Source: G963662655 sp963665015
GTDB taxonomy: Bacteria; Cloacimonadota; Cloacimonadia; Cloacimonadales; JAIOQZ01
Length of the DNA stretch: 64,000 nucleotides
Assembly (NCBI GenBank): GCA_963665015.2
Contig: CAXXSY010000003.1
Coordinates: 62,001 to 126,000, forward strand
Direction of reading: 5' to 3'
The notes beneath the pieces were generated by a model, which saw only the letters and a program-made list of their open reading frames with translations, ran no database searches and was not told the DNA's origin. The translations under genes were made by a program, and so were the position numbers. Of this stretch, positions 53,203-61,452 are shown in pieces. The number at the start of each line of letters is the position of its first letter. Position 1 is the first letter of the stretch.

Positions 53203-53709
53203 TTGATTCAGCTCTACACCGGAAACGGAAAAGGGAAAACCACCGCTTCCATCGGACTCTGCATTCGGGCGCTCGGTCGCAGCAAGAAAGTCTGCCTGAT
53301 CCAGTTCATGAAGAAGAACTGGGAATACGGCGAAATGCGGTTCCTGCAAAACACGCCTGGCATCGATGTCTTCCAGTTCGGCACCGACAAGCTGATCGAT
53401 CCGAACAATCCCGCACCCATCGATTTCGAAGAGGCGGAACTTGCTTTCAACAAGGCGAAGGAAGTCTTGCTGAGCAACAGCTACGACATCGTCGTCATTG
53501 ACGAGATCAACGTCGCGGTTGCGTGGAAACTGCTGCCCGTCGAGAAGCAACTCGAACTGCTGGATATCGAGACCGACAGCGAGGTTGTCATGACCGGTCG
53601 CTACGCGCGTCAGGAGGTCATCGACCGCGCCGACCTGGTCACCGAGATGCGCGAAATCAAGCACTACTACGTCAACGGCATACCCGCCCGGGAAGGCATC
53701 GAGCACTGA
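53203..53709 (+). CDS. cobO: Corrinoid adenosyltransferase (CobO/BtuR type)
   Basis: Adenosylates the cobalt of cobalamin precursors with ATP. I choose the TTG at 53203 as start: TGGAGG lies seven bases upstream, and the protein then begins (M)IQLYTGNGKGKTT like the family. The frame open from 53158 reads through the hairpin. The 168-residue length fits. P-loop GNGKGKTT; IQFMKKNWEYGEM; DIVVIDEINVAVAW; VVMTGRYARQEVIDRADLVTEM. Adenosylcobalamin would serve methylmalonyl-CoA mutase, consistent with the MmdA-like operon elsewhere. Its stop overlaps the lpxK start by one base. Confidence 0.92.
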   Translation: MIQLYTGNGKGKTTASIGLCIRALGRSKKVCLIQFMKKNWEYGEMRFLQNTPGIDVFQFGTDKLIDPNNPAPIDFEEAELAFNKAKEVLLSNSYDIVVIDEINVAVAWKLLPVEKQLELLDIETDSEVVMTGRYARQEVIDRADLVTEMREIKHYYVNGIPAREGIEH

Positions 53710-54746
53710 TGAACCAGCGCTTCATCCAAAGGCACCTCTACAGTAGAAGCCCACTCTCGTACCTGCTCTACCCGTTATCGCTGCTCTACGGCGGTATCCA
53801 GGGCGTCCGACGAAAATTCTGCCGACCGGACGACATCCCCGGCTCGCCGAAGATCATCGGCATCGGCAACATCGTATCCGGCGGCAGCGGCAAGACGCCG
53901 TTCACCATCTTTCTGGCAAACCACCTGAAGAAGCAGGGAAAACATCCCGCCGTTTGCCTACGCGGCTACCGCGGCGGATTCGAGCACGACAACCGCGTCA
54001 TCTCGACGTTCGACGAAATCCTGCCGGAAGCGAAACACGCCGGCGACGAAGCCCGCATGCTGGCGGAGAAACTCCCCGGCGTACCGATCGCGGTCGGCGC
54101 AAACCGAAGGCTCTCGATCCGGATGCTGATGAAACGGATGCCGGAGATCGACTGCATCCTGCTGGACGACTCGTTTCAGCACTTGAAGGTGAAGAAAGAC
54201 GTCATGTTCGTGGTGTTCAGCGCCACGGGCGGTGTCGGAAACGGATTCGTGTTGCCGGCCGGAATCCTGCGCGAACCGCTCTCCGCATTGCGCCACGCCG
54301 ATTGCGTCGTGATCAACGGGCGAGGCTGGGAACTGCCCGGCAATCCCTGGAACAAACCCGTCGTCCGCGGCGACTACGTCATCGACAGGCTCTACCGGAT
54401 GGATGGGGAAGAGGTGTCGATGAACGAGCTCGGTCAGAGGAAAATCCTGCTGCTGTCCGGCATCGGCAATCCGTCGTCCTTCGAGAAGACTGTGCGGCAA
54501 AGCGGCATCGGATTCGTCGATCACCTGAAATACGGCGACCACTACGACTACGCGCAGCCGTCGTTTCTTCCCGATCTGCGCAAGAAGATGAAGCAGACCG
54601 GTTGCGATGTGATCCTCACCACTGAAAAGGATTTCTCAAAGCTGAAAGGACTCGATCTAACGGGCGTTCCGATTGTCGTGGTGTCGGTCAAATTCGAGGT
54701 GGAAGAGGTGGAACGATTGGACACAATGTTACCATTGATATGTTAA
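53709..54746 (+). CDS. lpxK: Tetraacyldisaccharide 4'-kinase LpxK
   Basis: Inner-membrane kinase of lipid A synthesis; 345 residues. It starts at the ATG overlapping the preceding stop. The N-terminal amphipathic/hydrophobic anchor (PLSYLLYPLSLLYGG) leads to the P-loop GNIVSGGSGKTPF, then LRGYRGGFEHD, HAGDEARMLAEKLP, DCILLDDSFQHLKV and FVLPAGILREPLSAL, and the C-terminal TTEKDFSKLKGL. This gene shows that the organism makes lipid A. A small AT-rich insert begins right after it. Confidence 0.94.
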   Translation: MNQRFIQRHLYSRSPLSYLLYPLSLLYGGIQGVRRKFCRPDDIPGSPKIIGIGNIVSGGSGKTPFTIFLANHLKKQGKHPAVCLRGYRGGFEHDNRVISTFDEILPEAKHAGDEARMLAEKLPGVPIAVGANRRLSIRMLMKRMPEIDCILLDDSFQHLKVKKDVMFVVFSATGGVGNGFVLPAGILREPLSALRHADCVVINGRGWELPGNPWNKPVVRGDYVIDRLYRMDGEEVSMNELGQRKILLLSGIGNPSSFEKTVRQSGIGFVDHLKYGDHYDYAQPSFLPDLRKKMKQTGCDVILTTEKDFSKLKGLDLTGVPIVVVSVKFEVEEVERLDTMLPLIC

Positions 54747-54790
54747 GGAGTTTTTCGTATATTATACGTGATCGTTGGCTGAATTTGTCC

Positions 54791-54819
54791 TTGACATCCA
54801 AATACAGCAAAATTATTTT
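54791..54819 (+). promoter_or_regulatory. Promoter of the DUF2188/TIR-like pair
   Basis: TTGACA (54791-54796), a 17-base spacer and TATTTT (54814-54819), 20 bases before the start codon. The -35 is perfect and the -10 is weak. With so short a leader the transcript would begin close to the ribosome site GGGAGG. Confidence 0.5.
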
Positions 54820-54838
54820 ATCTTTGAAGGGAGGAATT

Positions 54839-55072
54839 ATGAGGAGATCAACCCAGCACGTTATTCCGAATCCCAACGGCGGATGGGATGTTTTGCGCGG
54901 CGGAGCCGAACGGGCAACGAAGCATTACGCAAGGAAAGCCAACGCAATCAGTAGAGCTATTGAGATTAGCAAGAATCAGAAATCCGAATTATATATTCAT
55001 GGAAGTGATGGACGAATTCTAAGTAAGAATAGCTATGGGAATGACCCTTGTCCACCCAAGGATAGGAATTAG
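54839..55072 (+). CDS. DUF2188 small protein
   Basis: A 77-residue protein starting at the ATG at 54839, with GGGAGG four bases upstream; the open frame from 54740 overlaps lpxK and is not used. Features of DUF2188: HVIPNPNGGWDVLRGGAERATKHY, KANAISRAIEISKNQ, SELYIHGSDGRI. Such proteins are small beta-alpha-beta units of unknown activity, often beside other accessory genes. Moderately AT-rich. The next gene begins 15 bases on, so they form a pair. Confidence 0.8.
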   Translation: MRRSTQHVIPNPNGGWDVLRGGAERATKHYARKANAISRAIEISKNQKSELYIHGSDGRILSKNSYGNDPCPPKDRN

Positions 55073-55087
55073 AGAGAATACGCCTAA

Positions 55088-55693
55088 GTGAATCAAGTAT
55101 TCATCAACTGTCCCTTCGAAGAGAAATTTTACCTCCTACAAAGAGCAATCATTTTCACAGTAAGAATACTTAATTTAAGACCTGTATTAGCCCCTATGAG
55201 GATTGACTGCTCCGAATCGAGACTAATGAAGATCATTGAAATCATGAAAAAATCAGAATATGGAATACACGATTTATCATTGAACAAATCATCGAAAAAA
55301 GAGTACTGTAGAATGAATATGCCTCTTGAGCTGGGGATTGACTTTGGACTCAAGAGCTCCGGAAATGATCAATTATCCACCAAATCCATGTTGATTCTTG
55401 AAAAGAAAAAGAACGAGTATGACAAATATATTTCTGATTTATCCGGAAACGATATATTCGCCCATGAAAACAAAACTGATAAACTTGTTGAGATTGTCAG
55501 GGATTGGCTTGTCGAAGCAAAAGCGACAAAAGAAAGAAAAGGATCCAAGGAAATCTGGAATGATTATAATGATTTTAATTCATATATATGGAGCGTAAGA
55601 GAAAAACAGGGGTACAGTACACCTAAAGATAAAAATTACATGCCGACAAATGAAATGCTTGAGCAGCTTGAGAACTGGCTTTCGAAAACATAA
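55088..55693 (+). CDS. TIR/deoxyribosyltransferase-like accessory protein
   Basis: A 201-residue soluble protein with a GTG start. The N-terminal part has an alpha/beta pattern with conserved-looking blocks: VFINCPFEEKFY at 4-15, DCSESRLMKI at 40-49, SEYGIHDLSL at 56-65 and RMNMPLELG at 75-83. These blocks match a widespread uncharacterised family whose start recalls TIR or nucleoside-deoxyribosyltransferase folds; the Glu in PLELG is a candidate catalytic residue. The C-terminal half is helical. AT-rich, between GC-rich lpxK and rfbA. Defence or nucleotide-cleaving function is inference only. Confidence 0.7.
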   Translation: MNQVFINCPFEEKFYLLQRAIIFTVRILNLRPVLAPMRIDCSESRLMKIIEIMKKSEYGIHDLSLNKSSKKEYCRMNMPLELGIDFGLKSSGNDQLSTKSMLILEKKKNEYDKYISDLSGNDIFAHENKTDKLVEIVRDWLVEAKATKERKGSKEIWNDYNDFNSYIWSVREKQGYSTPKDKNYMPTNEMLEQLENWLSKT

Positions 55694-55814
55694 AGACCCA
55701 TCAATTATCATATAGAATAAGTTTACTACCATCCCCACGCGATTCTTAAAAAATTCTGGACATGTTTGTTCCGATCCTGTGTATCGGTATTGAGGACTGA
55801 TTTGGAGGTGCCAG

Positions 55815-56696
55815 GTGAAAGGAATCATACTTGCCGGTGGAAGCGGGACACGTCTGTATCCTGCCACGAAGGCCGTAAGCAAACAACTCATGCCCGTTCA
55901 CGACAAGCCCATGATCTACTATCCGCTATCGGTGCTGATGCTTTCCGGTATCCGCGATATCCTGATCATCTCGACGCCGGAGAGCCTGCCGATGTTCCAG
56001 AAACTACTCGGCGACGGCAGCGAATTCGGGCTGAAATTCAGCTACATCGAACAGCCCAGGCCGGAAGGGATCGCGCAGGCGTTCATCCTCGGCAGGGACT
56101 TCATCGGCGACGACGACGTGTGCCTGATTCTGGGCGACAATATCTTCTATGGCGACAAGCTGAACAGCTATCTGCTCAAAGCGGTCAGGACGGTGGAAAG
56201 CGATCGCAGTACGGTTGTGTTCGGATACTGGGTTAAAAACCCGCAACGCTACGGCGTGGTTCATTTCGACGAGGACCGCATCGTCCTGGGGATCGAAGAG
56301 AAACCGGAGAAGCCGAAGTCGAACTACGCGGTCGTGGGACTGTATTTCTACCCCAACGACGTGGTCAGGGTCGCGCAGGATATCAAGCCCTCCTGGCGCA
56401 ACGAACTCGAAATTACCGACGTGAACAGGGAATACCTCGCGCAGAAGCGCCTCAAGGTCGAGATTCTCGGTCGCGGCTATGCCTGGCTCGATACCGGAAC
56501 CCACGAATCGCTGGCGGATGCGTCGGTGTTCGTTAGGGCGCTGGAAGAGCGGCAGGAACTCAAGATCGGATGCCCGGAAGAGATCGCCTTTCGTCTGAAA
56601 TACATCACGCGGGAACAGCTCAAAGAGAAAGCGGAAACAATGAAGAACAACCAGTACGGGCAGTACCTGTACTCGCTACTCGAATGGATCAAATAA
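55815..56696 (+). CDS. rfbA: Glucose-1-phosphate thymidylyltransferase
   Basis: Makes dTDP-glucose from glucose-1-phosphate and dTTP, the first step to dTDP-rhamnose and related sugars; 293 residues. GTG start with GGAGG six bases upstream. Signature GGSGTRLYPATKAVSKQLMPV at the N-terminus (nucleotide binding), then ILGDNIFYGD and a TGTHESLADAS segment with the catalytic-site Asp. The length equals RmlA. rfbB, C and D are not in the window. The next gene starts after two bases. Confidence 0.95.
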   Translation: MKGIILAGGSGTRLYPATKAVSKQLMPVHDKPMIYYPLSVLMLSGIRDILIISTPESLPMFQKLLGDGSEFGLKFSYIEQPRPEGIAQAFILGRDFIGDDDVCLILGDNIFYGDKLNSYLLKAVRTVESDRSTVVFGYWVKNPQRYGVVHFDEDRIVLGIEEKPEKPKSNYAVVGLYFYPNDVVRVAQDIKPSWRNELEITDVNREYLAQKRLKVEILGRGYAWLDTGTHESLADASVFVRALEERQELKIGCPEEIAFRLKYITREQLKEKAETMKNNQYGQYLYSLLEWIK

Positions 56697-56698
56697 CG

Positions 56699-57733
56699 AT
56701 GAAAAAAATCAAATTTGCACTGGTTGGATGCGGCCGAATCTCGAAGAACCACTTCGAGGCGATCAAACAGCTCGAACACGGACAGATCGTCGCGTGCGCG
56801 GACATCGTCGATGACCGCGCGAAAGAGACGGCGGAGAAATACGAAATCGACCGCTATTACACGGACTATCTCGAGATGCTGGACAAGGAAAGACCGGACG
56901 CCGCCATCATCTGCACGCCGAGCGGTCTCCACCCGGAAATGGGGATCGAGGCGGCAAACCGCGGAATCAACGTCATCACCGAAAAGCCGATGGCCATCCA
57001 GCTCGAGGACGCCGACAACCTCGTCAAGGCATGCGACCGCAACCACGTTATGCTGTACGTCGTCAAACAGAACCGGCTCAACACCACCATGCAACTGCTC
57101 AAATCGGCGATCGACAAGGGCCGCTTCGGACGCATCTACATGGTCCAGTCCAACGTGTTCTGGCAACGCCCACAGGAATACTACGACCTCGCGAAATGGC
57201 GCGGTACCTGGGAATTCGACGGCGGTGCCTTCATGAACCAGGCGAGCCACTACATCGACGCCCTGCACTGGCTGATCGGCGAAGTGGATCACGTTCTCGC
57301 CGAGACCGCCACCATGGCACGGAAAATCGAGACCGAAGACACCGGCTCGGCTATCCTCAAGTTCCGTAGCGGCGTGATCGGCACCATCAACGTCACCATG
57401 CTAACCTACCCCAAGAATTTCGAGGGCTCCATCACCATCCTGGGCGAAAAAGGAACCGTCAAAATCGGCGGTATCGCGGTCAACAAGATCGAAAAATGGG
57501 AATTCGAAAACTACGACGACGACGACCGAATCATCTCCGAATCGAACTACCAGCCGCCCAATATCTACGGCTTCGGACACATCCCGTACTTCAAGAATGT
57601 CATCGACACGCTGATGGGAAGCCCCAAACCGCATACCGACGGACGCGAAGGCAGAAAATCGCTCGAGATCATCCACGCAATCTACCGCTCCGCCAAGAAC
57701 GGCACCAAGGTCGCGCTCCCGCTGGACTACTGA
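56699..57733 (+). CDS. Gfo/Idh/MocA sugar-nucleotide dehydrogenase (WlbA/WbpB-like)
   Basis: NAD-dependent oxidoreductase of 344 residues. A Rossmann domain starts FALVGCGRISKNH. CTPSGLHPEMGIEAA and TEKPMAIQLEDADNLV give the EKP catalytic Lys. A C-terminal Gfo/Idh fold domain follows, with WRGTWEFDGGAFMNQASHYID, as in UDP-GlcNAc-uronate 3-dehydrogenases (WlbA/WbpB). It likely prepares an unusual amino-uronic sugar for O-antigen. The ATG at 56699 gives a consensus start two bases after rfbA; the frame extends upstream without support. Confidence 0.85.
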   Translation: MKKIKFALVGCGRISKNHFEAIKQLEHGQIVACADIVDDRAKETAEKYEIDRYYTDYLEMLDKERPDAAIICTPSGLHPEMGIEAANRGINVITEKPMAIQLEDADNLVKACDRNHVMLYVVKQNRLNTTMQLLKSAIDKGRFGRIYMVQSNVFWQRPQEYYDLAKWRGTWEFDGGAFMNQASHYIDALHWLIGEVDHVLAETATMARKIETEDTGSAILKFRSGVIGTINVTMLTYPKNFEGSITILGEKGTVKIGGIAVNKIEKWEFENYDDDDRIISESNYQPPNIYGFGHIPYFKNVIDTLMGSPKPHTDGREGRKSLEIIHAIYRSAKNGTKVALPLDY

Positions 57734-57792
57734 TCCGCAAATTACCCGAGGTTGTACGTTTCCCGATGATCGTGCTGTAAAGGATAGTAACC

Positions 57793-57832
57793 CTTTCTCA
57801 CCCCCCTGACAAAGGGGGAATAAGGGGGTTTT
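57793..57832 (+). repeat. C-rich dispersed repeat, copy 2
   Basis: CTTTCTCA followed by a run of C, TGACAAA, GGGGGAATAAGGGGG and T residues. It matches the inverse of 10889-10929. The CCCCC/GGGGG halves could also fold as a hairpin with a T-rich tail, so it may serve as a terminator after the dehydrogenase gene. Confidence 0.6.
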
Positions 57833-58255
57833 TCATCTTGAAACATTGAACGAAAACAATGATGCAGTCTCATCACGGACTCGCAGACTCAATCCACAAC
57901 CATACAATAAAAAAACAACAACCAATACATATATTATAATAAAATATTGTAACATTTCACCCATCTTCAGATTTTACAGGAGACTACCATACATCCCCCG
58001 CACCGATTTCCTTAACACATCACATAAACACATGCAATAAAATATCTTACGAATCAATTTCATCCCAAGTCTATCGTGCCGGAAATTTTTTTTACCCCTA
58101 TTCCTCACAATCCGTTTTTTCCATGTATCGCATTACGATAATGGACTTTTCCACAAAATAGAAATCCCGGGGTGAAGCGCATAATACATTGATAAATATC
58201 AAATTATAAACATCGAGATTTTCAGCTCTCATGGTTTACGGAAAACAAACGCGGC

Positions 58256-58282
58256 TTGACAAATATCCTTCGTGTGTAGAAT
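58256..58282 (+). promoter_or_regulatory. Possible dnaA promoter
   Basis: TTGACA at 58256-58261 and TAGAAT at 58277-58282, with a 15-base spacer, shorter than ideal. It lies about 255 bases before the dnaA start, upstream of three DnaA boxes. Confidence 0.35.
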
Positions 58283-58537
58283 CTTGGAAGGTTGGACAAT
58301 GAACAACTGCCAACAATACGGATTTCACCGATGCCGGAAATCGGGTGAAATCGCAAACACGGGATTGTTGTGCCAAAATTATTGGATGTGGATAAATCAA
58401 GGGGTGCCAGAAGGAACGTTGATCTGAATCTGTTGTTGTTATTGAAATTAAGGTATTCCAAGTCCCATCGGTAATGTGTGGATAAGTTTGTGGATAACTT
58501 GCCCGGAGAATTTGAAGAAACATTCCGAGGAGTCTTA

Positions 58538-59872
58538 ATGGAAAGAGATCAGGACATTTGGGAAAATGTATTAAATACACTGGAAGATCATATAAATCCG
58601 AAGAGTTTCAAGACCTGGTTCAGCGATACCAAGCTCATTGATATCGATAACAACATCTTGCTGGTACAGGTACCGACGAAATTCACCGCCGACTTCCTGA
58701 ATCAGAATTACACCATTCTGTTATCCGAGATATCTTACAATCTTTACAAAAAGGAATACAAGGTTCGCTTTACGAATTACCCGCTCAAAAAGCAGAAGAA
58801 CGGCAGCTTCCGGCTCAACGGCAACCAGCAGCAGAGCAGCGGCAAGCTCAACCCGAAATACACCTTCGACCAGTTTGTCGTGGGCAAGAGCAACAACTTC
58901 GCTCACTCCGCGTCCATGGCAGTCGCCGAGTCGCCCGGAACCGCCTACAATCCGCTGTTCATATACGGCGAATCGGGCATGGGCAAGACCCATCTCATGC
59001 AGGCGATCGGCAACTTCCTGGGTGAGGAACAGAGCTCGAGATGCGTCTATTACACCACGGCGGAGGAGTTCACAAACGAGATGATCGACGCGCTGAAGAC
59101 CAAGAACATGACCGAGTTCAGGAACAAATTCCGCAACGTCGATGTCCTGCTGGTGGACGATATCCATTTCCTGGCCGGCAAGGAGAGCACGCAGGAAACC
59201 TTCTTCCACACCTTCAACGCGTTGTATGAGAACAAAAGGCAGATCGTGATCACCAGCGATCGACCGCTCAAGGACATCCACGACCTGGAGAAGCGACTGG
59301 TCACGCGGTTCGAGTGGGGACTAATGGCGGATCTGAAAAGCCCCGATTTCGAAACGCGCGTCGCCATCCTGAGCAAGAAATCCGAGAACGAAGACATCTT
59401 CCTGCGGGAGGACGTCGTCGGCTTTATCGCCGAATTCGTCTCCAGCAACGTCCGGGCGCTGGAAGGCTCGCTGATCCGTATCCTCGCGTACGCGTCCTAC
59501 AACAACCTCAATACCGAGGACATCGATCCTGAACTGGCGAAAGAGATACTATCCGATCTGATCTCCGAGAAGATACGGGATATCAATCTGGATACGATCA
59601 TGCAGAAGGTCTGCGACATGTACGACGTCACGCCCAGGCAGTTGATGGACAAGACGCGCAAGAAGAACATCGCATTCCCGAGGCAGGTCGCCATGTACCT
59701 CTCCAACCTCCTGATTCCGCAGGCGTCGCTGAAGGAAATCGCAGAATATTACAAGCGGAAGGATCACACGACGGTCCTGCACGCCAAGAAGATGATCGAG
59801 AACCAGTTCCGTTCGGACAACAAATTCCGCATCCAGATCGAGCTACTGATCAAGGAAATCAAGAATCCCTGA
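58538..59872 (+). CDS. dnaA: Chromosomal replication initiator DnaA
   Basis: AAA+ initiator that binds DnaA boxes and opens oriC; 444 residues from the ATG at 58538. That start has GAGGAG upstream and begins at the conserved domain I (IWENVLNTLEDHINPKSFKTWF). A GTG at 58478 would lie inside DnaA boxes. Domain II is a short polar linker (GNQQQSSGK). Domain III has Walker A GESGMGKTH near residue 144 and Walker B VLLVDDIHFLAGK. Domain IV ends with the DNA-binding helix and signature DHTTVLHAKKMI near 409. It is flanked on both sides by DnaA boxes. Confidence 0.97.
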   Translation: MERDQDIWENVLNTLEDHINPKSFKTWFSDTKLIDIDNNILLVQVPTKFTADFLNQNYTILLSEISYNLYKKEYKVRFTNYPLKKQKNGSFRLNGNQQQSSGKLNPKYTFDQFVVGKSNNFAHSASMAVAESPGTAYNPLFIYGESGMGKTHLMQAIGNFLGEEQSSRCVYYTTAEEFTNEMIDALKTKNMTEFRNKFRNVDVLLVDDIHFLAGKESTQETFFHTFNALYENKRQIVITSDRPLKDIHDLEKRLVTRFEWGLMADLKSPDFETRVAILSKKSENEDIFLREDVVGFIAEFVSSNVRALEGSLIRILAYASYNNLNTEDIDPELAKEILSDLISEKIRDINLDTIMQKVCDMYDVTPRQLMDKTRKKNIAFPRQVAMYLSNLLIPQASLKEIAEYYKRKDHTTVLHAKKMIENQFRSDNKFRIQIELLIKEIKNP

Positions 59873-59896
59873 TCCGGTTTCCATGATTTTATATAT

Positions 59897-59944
59897 CACT
59901 GCATTTCAACGAACTACCAGTCTTGAAATCGCAGTGTTTTTTTT
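59897..59944 (+). terminator. Strong rho-independent terminator of dnaA
   Basis: CACTGC-ATTTCAA (59897-59909) pairs with TTGAAAT-C-GCAGTG (59923-59936), a 13-pair stem with one bulge, followed by eight T residues. Confidence 0.85.
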
Positions 59945-60205
59945 GGGTCGAAGCGTTTATCCACTTATCCACATGAAAAGGTGTCGATCGCTGTGGATAA
60001 CGATTGAAATTCCTTTGACAAATTCGATGATCGTGGATAAGTGACGTGTTATTCAAGAGTAATCCACGGGTTATCCACATTTCCCGTGATATTGTAAATG
60101 GTAACACGGTAGCGGTTTCACCGTTACTGATGCAGGGTTATCACCATATCCACAGCCCTTGTTATTATTATTATCTCTATGTATTATGTATAAAATAGAA
60201 ATCGT
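59945..60205. other. Probable oriC: DnaA-box cluster plus AT-rich trio tract
   Basis: Perfect boxes TTATCCACA at 59965-59973 and 60071-60079 and the inverse TGTGGATAA at 59992-60000; near boxes at 59957-59965, 60032-60040 and 60146-60154. The last is followed by GCCC and then TTG-TTA-TTA-TTA-TTA (60159-60173). That is the order box, GC patch, repeated trinucleotides described for DnaA-trio unwinding elements. AT-rich DNA continues to about 60205. It lies between the dnaA terminator and the next gene. Confidence 0.75.
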
Positions 60206-60218
60206 ATAAGGAATATGT

Positions 60219-61451
60219 ATGAAGCGATATCTCGCGCTGCTCATCGCAGTCGTTCTGCTCGGTGCCGGATGCACCAATAACTCGAATCACACCGGATACA
60301 CCGATGAAATCCTGAAGCTGGAAGACGTCATCGTTTCCGGAAACCTGGTCGATAATATCTGGAATTACCGCGACACCGTGCAAACCTACTCCGGTGCTAC
60401 CGTCACCACTGTGGGCAATAGCCGGAACATCCGTTTGCTTACCCTGATGCGCTGGAGAAGTCTTCCCTCGGATGCGCAGGCTCTTTCGGCGACGTTGACT
60501 ATCAAGCCATCGACAACCCACACTCCGGACGCCATGAATATTGAGATCGCCAGACTCGACGAAAACTGGAGCGAGGACGAGGTGACCTGGACCTATACCG
60601 ATTCGGACGTGCTGTGGGAAAATGTCGATCACCAGTACGAATCGATCGCCACCCTCGATTATTCTCCCGAATCCGATACCGTGTCGGTCGATTTTCCGCT
60701 CGAACTTCTCCAGGACTGGCTGGACAATGTTACCGGGATGAACAACGACTCCGAAGTGGAGACGAACAACTTCGGTATCGTCCTCTTCTCCGATACCCCG
60801 GACCAGTTCATGGAAATCTATACGATGGATTCCGATTACGGTCCTGTACTGCAATTCGACTACATCGTCGATGGCGATACCCTGACCTACTCGAGCACGA
60901 CAATCGACGATGTCACCATCTACAACGATCCGGATGAAGACAACACGTTGGGTGAAGCGTTCGACGGAATGGTCATCTCCAATATGTATCCCTATCGAAC
61001 GGTGATAAAGCTCGATTTCGACCACGAGGTATTCGACCGGGCCCTGACCGATGCCGGAATGAACGGTATGGATGCGGGCGATTACAGATTGACGACCGTG
61101 AACATGGCCGAATTGATCTTCGACATCGATGTGGACCAGTCGTACATGGTGGATGGAACCTATGCTGTGCAGGCGTACATGATGTTGAACGACAATCCGT
61201 CGATCCCGCTGGTCTATACCGAAGATTACAAGTACTATTCCGGCAACAGCGTATCGTATTTCGATTCGAATACAAGTCAGTTGCGGGTTGAAGTCACCTC
61301 GATGATTCAGGCGATCATGGCGGGAGGAGCCGTCAATTACGGTTTCCTGATTCGTTCCATCGAGGAGGATCGCGATTTGGGTCGCATCATTTCGACAACC
61401 GAACCCCAACTCGAAATCAAATTCACCAGACCTTTCGTCGAGGATTTCTGA
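60219..61451 (+). CDS. DNRLRE-domain lipoprotein
   Basis: A 410-residue exported lipoprotein: signal MKRYLALLIAVVLLGAGC with a GAGC lipobox. The first half has the DNRLRE-like beta-sandwich pattern (RLLTLMRWRSLPSDAQALSATLTI, then IARLDENWSEDEVTWTY and PLELLQDWLD). The second half appears to repeat it (LDFDHEVFDRALTDAG ... LRVEVTSMIQAIMAGG). Related domains are found in surface proteins of unknown ligand. AAGGAA lies six bases before the ATG, downstream of the origin. The following chaperone gene starts one base after its stop. Confidence 0.75.
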   Translation: MKRYLALLIAVVLLGAGCTNNSNHTGYTDEILKLEDVIVSGNLVDNIWNYRDTVQTYSGATVTTVGNSRNIRLLTLMRWRSLPSDAQALSATLTIKPSTTHTPDAMNIEIARLDENWSEDEVTWTYTDSDVLWENVDHQYESIATLDYSPESDTVSVDFPLELLQDWLDNVTGMNNDSEVETNNFGIVLFSDTPDQFMEIYTMDSDYGPVLQFDYIVDGDTLTYSSTTIDDVTIYNDPDEDNTLGEAFDGMVISNMYPYRTVIKLDFDHEVFDRALTDAGMNGMDAGDYRLTTVNMAELIFDIDVDQSYMVDGTYAVQAYMMLNDNPSIPLVYTEDYKYYSGNSVSYFDSNTSQLRVEVTSMIQAIMAGGAVNYGFLIRSIEEDRDLGRIISTTEPQLEIKFTRPFVEDF

Positions 61452-61452
61452 T

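Larger units (their letters stand above)
57734..58537. other. AT-rich region upstream of dnaA
   Basis: About 800 bases without a credible gene. It carries a C-rich dispersed repeat (57793-57832), a very AT-rich stretch near 57900-57960, TTTTCCACA at 58147-58155, and TGTGGATAA boxes at 58387-58395, 58477-58485 and 58489-58497. Two of these boxes fall within the apparent GTG extension of dnaA, a sign that the true start is downstream. The boxes may autoregulate dnaA or form one half of a bipartite origin. Confidence 0.65.

Noticed and set aside
58478..58537. Longer dnaA start (GTG at 58478)
   Set aside because: The 20 extra codons are made of two DnaA boxes; the ATG at 58538 has a ribosome site and begins at conserved domain I.
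57734..58537. Small minus-strand frames (58222-58461, 58236-58580)
   Set aside because: No start signals and they cover DnaA boxes and promoter-like DNA.
60177..61409. Minus-strand open frame of 410 codons
   Set aside because: Same length as the sense DNRLRE lipoprotein and antisense to it; the sense strand has a lipobox and ribosome site.
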